Shown here: positions 59,204-64,000 of the stretch, piece after piece
How the letters are laid out: every line of letters begins with the position of its first letter
How positions within the stretch are numbered: position 1 is the stretch's first letter
Origin: Bidens hawaiensis
Lineage: Eukaryota; Streptophyta; Magnoliopsida; Asterales; Asteraceae
Direction of reading: 5' to 3'
Assembly (NCBI GenBank): GCA_021521415.1
Contig: JAIQDT010006476.1
Span: 91,712-155,711 of the forward strand
DNA length: 64,000 bases
Position numbers and translations under genes: made by a program
The notes under the pieces: model-generated
Told to the model about the DNA's origin: nothing
The model's database searches: none
Seen by the model: only the letters and a program-made list of their open reading frames with translations

Positions 59204-60299
59204 CCTTCACATATTCTGGTCATCTAGTGGATATATGAGGGAAAAGTAAGATTGTTAAACTAGCTTAGTAATTTAGACAACGTGGTTATTGATCACCAAT
59301 TCTTGTTTTTCAACATTTGGTTGTAGTTGGCAACACATGTTATTTGTGGATTCAGTGAGTAACATAACTACAATATAATAATTGTCATATGTTACATTTT
59401 ATTTGTCTTTAATCAATTTAATAATGTGAATTCGGGTTTCATTGTCAATTTAGTGGCCACATATCATTGGACAACAATGTATTAGTTTTTTTTAACAACT
59501 AAACATTATTATACATTACGATGATTAAACCCTTGAACATCAAAGTCACACCCAAATGAATTTACATCTCCACTAAAGTGAGAGTGGCATCATCAGTGTA
59601 TTAGGGGTTATTATCATTTTTTTTTGTAAAGCGTTTCTAAATGTTTAAACTCTCATCATTAGTGATTTGGATTGAATTTACGGCAAAACTTTAAAATTTA
59701 AAAAATAAGGTAATATTACTTTTGCTTAGTGGTGGTCCATGCCTAAAGCCTATTGGCTTTCATAATTCAATACGGATATAAATAGGAAACATACATATTC
59801 AAGACTAGTATGCTTCGCCCCCATATAGCATCGAGAGACACGTCAGAATCCTGATCAATATTAAGGGCTGTTTGGTTCATTCAGATCTGAATGAGTTAGG
59901 TATGAATAAGCCTCTGTCCCATTCAGCAGCAACAACAAGTCTGAATGATTCAGACCTAATTTTAATCATTCAGATGTTTTTCTGTTTGGAACAAAACTGT
60001 GACATTCGTCAAATTCAGATCTCGAATTATATTTGTTTTTGTAAACTTTTAATACGTAAACCCGACTCAACTTTTTTTAGAACCTTATTAAATTATTATA
60101 TAATATTATTATGGACCTCGATTTTAAATAAATCGGTGTTTGTCATAATATAGTGTCATTAAGAAGAACATAAAGGGTCCAAACTGATTTTCGTAAAGTT
60201 ATTATTAGTTTTAAGAACCTTTAAACTCATTTTAAACTTTGATTGAACTTTGAGGGGCCTTTATGTAAATATGTATATATATATATATATGAAAATCAA
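59204..60299. other. intergenic, 3' flank of the CLE gene
   Basis: No gene is recognised. GGCTGTTTGGTTCATTCAGATCTGAATG near 59867 resembles the start of a MITE, with CATTCAGA words repeated near 59940-59975, but a matching right end is not clear. Confidence 0.4.
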
Positions 60300-60660
60300 C
60301 CCTAACCCTATCTTTATATTAAACCACAGCCGCCGCCACCTTGAGCCGTTTTCCAGCGACCGGAATAGCTCCGGCGAGAATCCGGCAACGCCAAACACCT
60401 CCGGCCACCACCTCGCACTGCATCACCACCATCTCAGCCCCCTTCAACCTGACACCACCACACCCTTTCCCTCGTTTTTCCGGCGACCGGAAAAACCGAG
60501 CCGTGCTCTCCCTCTCCATCAACCGATCGCTACCCCCCTTTAATTTTCGACAGAAAATCCGGCCATTGTTTGCATCACTGGCAACAGTTCCAGTGGCAGC
60601 GGACGGCGGCGCTGGTTCAGGGCGGTAGCTCTCAGCGACGCGGTCGCGTGGATATATTAA
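60300..60660. other. GC-rich island without a supported gene
   Basis: A 330-bp GC-rich block contains several CCGGCGA and CGCCGCC words. Overlapping frames on both strands are proline-, arginine- or histidine-rich, with no start context or domain. It could be a decayed gene or LTR piece. Confidence 0.35.
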
Positions 60661-63600
60661 TAGTATAGTCTTTACTTTAGGGTCCTTATACGTGTTACCT
60701 ATACGTGTTTACCCTACTTGATTGTTCAATGCACTTGTTTATTTATATACTTATTTATTTTATCAATCATAAATATACACATACACACACTTTCATAGAA
60801 CTCCAAGGTATCCTTACCTTAAAACGCAAAAACATTATATTTTTATTGTGTTTTATGGATTACGAGCTTAACTTGGATCCCTTTGTTTCAAATCTCCTTA
60901 AAGATTGTCTCATATGAGATAACCACTTTAAGTAGTCGAATGCGAGCGTTCCGCTCGCCATCATAATATTTGGTGTTAAAACAATAGGACTACGGTGATT
61001 TCGTGGACTAGTGTTTTGGCATGACGTTGTATCTCGATTTATTGTGTTATCATTGTTATTTGAGTCTAAAACATGAAAAAGTAGCGGTGGTACGTGCACA
61101 TGTTTAGACTCCAACATGGTATTTATGTAATAAAGGTTTTTTAGTATCGGAATATCAAGTTATGGTGGTTCATGCACGATTTTCCGCCTTTAAATCTTAA
61201 AACATTATTATTACGTTTCAAGAATTTAAACCATTTTTCCTTTATTTTGTTATAAATTCTTATCATAAGTCTTCATTTATAAATGTTATATTTTTTTCTT
61301 ATTGTTAATAACCCTTTTATATCTCGATTTTATATGATAAAGTTTTACACCAATTTTCCCATTTTGATTTCACAAGGATTTTTATTGCAATTTCGTTCAT
61401 TAAAATCTCTTCGTTATAAAAAGAAAAATAAATAAATAAATAAATATATGTATATATAGAGTTGGATCTATTAATAATAATTTTTAATATGCCATTTATT
61501 TTCATTAAGACGATTTACAAACAAAAATTTTATTATATAAATTTCATCATATTAAGAAGGTTGTATAATAAATTTCACCTCAACTTTTCAAGTAAATTTT
61601 CCTTTGTATAAACTTTAAATTGTCTTTAAAGTCCTGGTACAAAAAGTTTATAATTTTTTTTTATTTTTATAACTATTCCGTTTATTTCGGACGATTATTT
61701 CAAAATTTTAATTGTTTAAACTTCTCGCTACATTTTTTTTAATTATACTATATTATATAATACACGTGGTAAAATCTTCATTACCCAAATTTATTTTCAT
61801 AAAAACTTTCATCATGCAATATTTGGTTCGTTATAAATTTTTGCAAATAAAAAAAAATTACATTATACGATTTTACGCGTTTTAAAATTCTTATGATAGT
61901 TTTGCCATGATCTTTCAGAAAGTCACAAATTTATAGTTTGTAATCTTCTTAAAACTCTCATGCAAAACTTCATAGAAATTTTACTTTAAAGATCAAAATC
62001 GTTTACTTATGATTTCTCGATTTACAATGCCGGTCATTTAACTTACCATGATATTTTTGTTACACGAGATTAAATCACGAACTTGATAAAAAAAATTTCA
62101 TTTCGCAACTTTGTTTTCCCAAAGACGACATTCATCATTTAATATTGAAATCTCATAACAAATTTTAATATTTAATTTACGTATTTTAAATTTCCTCATA
62201 AGCAATAAATATATAAATTTAATCTTTATAAAAAAAATTGTATGATTCACACGCTCGGATCTCAAAAAAATTCTTTTATATAAAATATATATTCATATAT
62301 ATATATAACATGTAATTTTAATTATCAAAATTTTCATAAACATTTCAAACATTATTTATAAATTATGATATTTTCAATTTAATACCTACTATTAGTCAAA
62401 ATTTCCCTAAACGCAACCACAAGTTTCCAAACACCCGTATCCCATCTCAAACTACCACCTTAAATCGAACCATCCTTACACTTCAAAAGTTTTCCCGCAC
62501 ACTCAAATCTTTCCTCAATATGAACGAAACCTAAACATCTAAAAGTATACCCTCATCTACCCAAACCCTATGCAAGTCCAAGATATACAAAAAAAAATCA
62601 ACCCAACAAAAGGCCCTAACTACCGACACTTCTACGCCACGAAAACCTATCAAACTCACTATCCAAATACTTCAAGGACACCGACAAACACCCACAAAAT
62701 ACCTTGAACATACGATAACCAAAGCTTACCTAACTATGACTCAAATCTTTCGACCCATGCTATGTCGATTCACCAAACCATATCGCCACACCATTCCCAT
62801 CTAACCATAGAGTTAGATATCAAAATAGCAAACCCAAACACTCATTACCAAATACATGTATAAACTGAGTCTCAACCCAAACTAGTCAATATCAAATTAT
62901 CCAACTTATCAACTTAACCCGAGCTCAAATAAGCCAACCTCACCTATTAGCCCAACCACTACTCACACAAATCATCCAAACCTAACCCACTCAAAATACC
63001 TAAACTCAACAAACCCCATCGATTCAACTCAAGAAAACTCAACTACCCAAGCCGACCTAAACCCCCTCACTTACTACTAAATTTCCAACCCATTCACCGT
63101 ACGAAGCCTAAGATCCCCCCTACGGATGCAAGCTTCGGTTTTCCCTAAATTTTTTTTATTTATATATATACAACTAATGTATTTATAATGGCCTCATGTG
63201 TTCAAATAATCACTTTTAAATTATATAAAAATCATAATAATAAAAATGATAATAATGGTTTACGTGCCATGCTCGTATTTTATGAAGCATTTTTTTTTAA
63301 AATATATATACATATATATGGTATCGCCATGACAACAAAATTTGATTATAAGGAATTGTTTTCAAAGGTTGTTAAACGATTATGAGTATGATTTCAAGAT
63401 TTTAAATATTGTCACCTAAGGTGATAAATCTCTTAATAACTTTATAAATCGAGGTTTCATTTTGAATGTTGAATACGGAAATTTATTTAGTAACAAATTA
63501 CAACTTTCATCATTTTGCATAAACTAAATGACCATGGTTTTGCAAATCTTTTGGGACGCGTTTATAAATATTTTATATGGTTACACAAATTTTTGCTCAA

Positions 63601-64000
63601 AACGATTTACACGACTATTACCTCTTATTATCGCAAGCATCATCACTTTATATAATTTATTTTCATCACAATAACTCTATGTATACAAACTCCTTTAATA
63701 ATTGGACTTACAAGATTTACACTTGATAATGATCAAAACGTTTATCTAGCTACGCGATACCGCGATATTGATATTATTTTATTCATTTTCTAGGAAACAA
63801 TAAAACGACTTTACTTGAGATTTCATTTTCGATGTTATTCTTATATTTTCAATGAGCATATAAAACGTGATTTACATATTTAGTCATTAAATTCGAATCA
63901 CACAATTATTGCGATTTTTCTTCATTTGATGTTTCGATGACAATGTTATGCACATGAGATTTTCATTTTGTGCCTTGTTTATTCATGACCAAATCCAAAC
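60661..64000. other. AT-rich terminal 3.3 kb, no gene recognised
   Basis: The stretch is very AT-rich with many short frames. Between about 62390 and 63120 the plus strand is strikingly poor in G and rich in C and A, with words such as CAAACC and CCCAAAC. No transposon ends, RNA genes or coding domains were found. Confidence 0.45.

Noticed and set aside
60250..60628. Two overlapping GC-rich plus-strand frames
   Set aside because: There is no domain, no start context and similar openness on the other strand; composition explains them.

Overview
The window is nuclear DNA from a flowering plant. It is AT-rich, has intron-containing genes, and carries plant-only families: a TCP factor with a miR319 site, a CLE peptide, an IQD protein and a SPEAR/TIE adaptor. 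The transposon mix is also typical of plants: Copia, a Tat-lineage Ty3/Gypsy element with two RNase H domains and antisense ORFs, hATs, Helitrons and MITEs. The repeat style suggests Asteraceae, but that is an inference; no species marker is visible.

Only a few genes look intact. They are a five-exon SPEAR/TIE-like repressor adaptor on the minus strand (11568-13065), a tRNA (25789-25862), a five-exon IQ67-domain gene on the plus strand (26187-28720), a CIN-type TCP gene on the minus strand with a miR319 site (37845-38792), and a one-exon CLE peptide gene (58982-59203). SPEAR/TIE proteins are known to connect CIN TCPs to the TOPLESS corepressor, so two components of one leaf-development module lie about 25 kb apart here.

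Layout: 1-2736 holds two Gypsy-type LTR pieces in opposite orientation with tandem repeats. 4201-9636 is a 5.4-kb hAT element with 8-bp target duplications, a broken BED finger, a Helitron and an unrecognised multi-exon gene-like unit. 9900-10745 is a Helitron. The SPEAR gene follows, then AT-rich MITEs (14.5-16 kb and 20.7-21.2 kb), a 2.0-kb solo LTR (17294-19298), a long-TIR element (19421-20365) and a hAT with a nested foldback element (21728-23044). After the tRNA and IQD gene comes a tandemly repeated 1.2-kb unit, interrupted by a dead Copia that itself carries a solo LTR and another hAT. The TCP gene, paired Stowaway-like MITEs and another LTR-like segment lead to a 10-kb Tat-lineage Gypsy remnant (about 44.4-54.8 kb). 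The last 9 kb has CACTA-like repeats, a possible mitochondrial insert, a Helitron end with an RPA-like fragment, the CLE gene and AT-rich sequence.

The most unusual feature is the Tat-type element. Behind its degenerate pol it carries not one but two antisense genes in tandem (47531-50177 and 50606-53489). Both appear to have four exons with three short introns at matching places, and each has its own TATA box and a CACGTCA motif.
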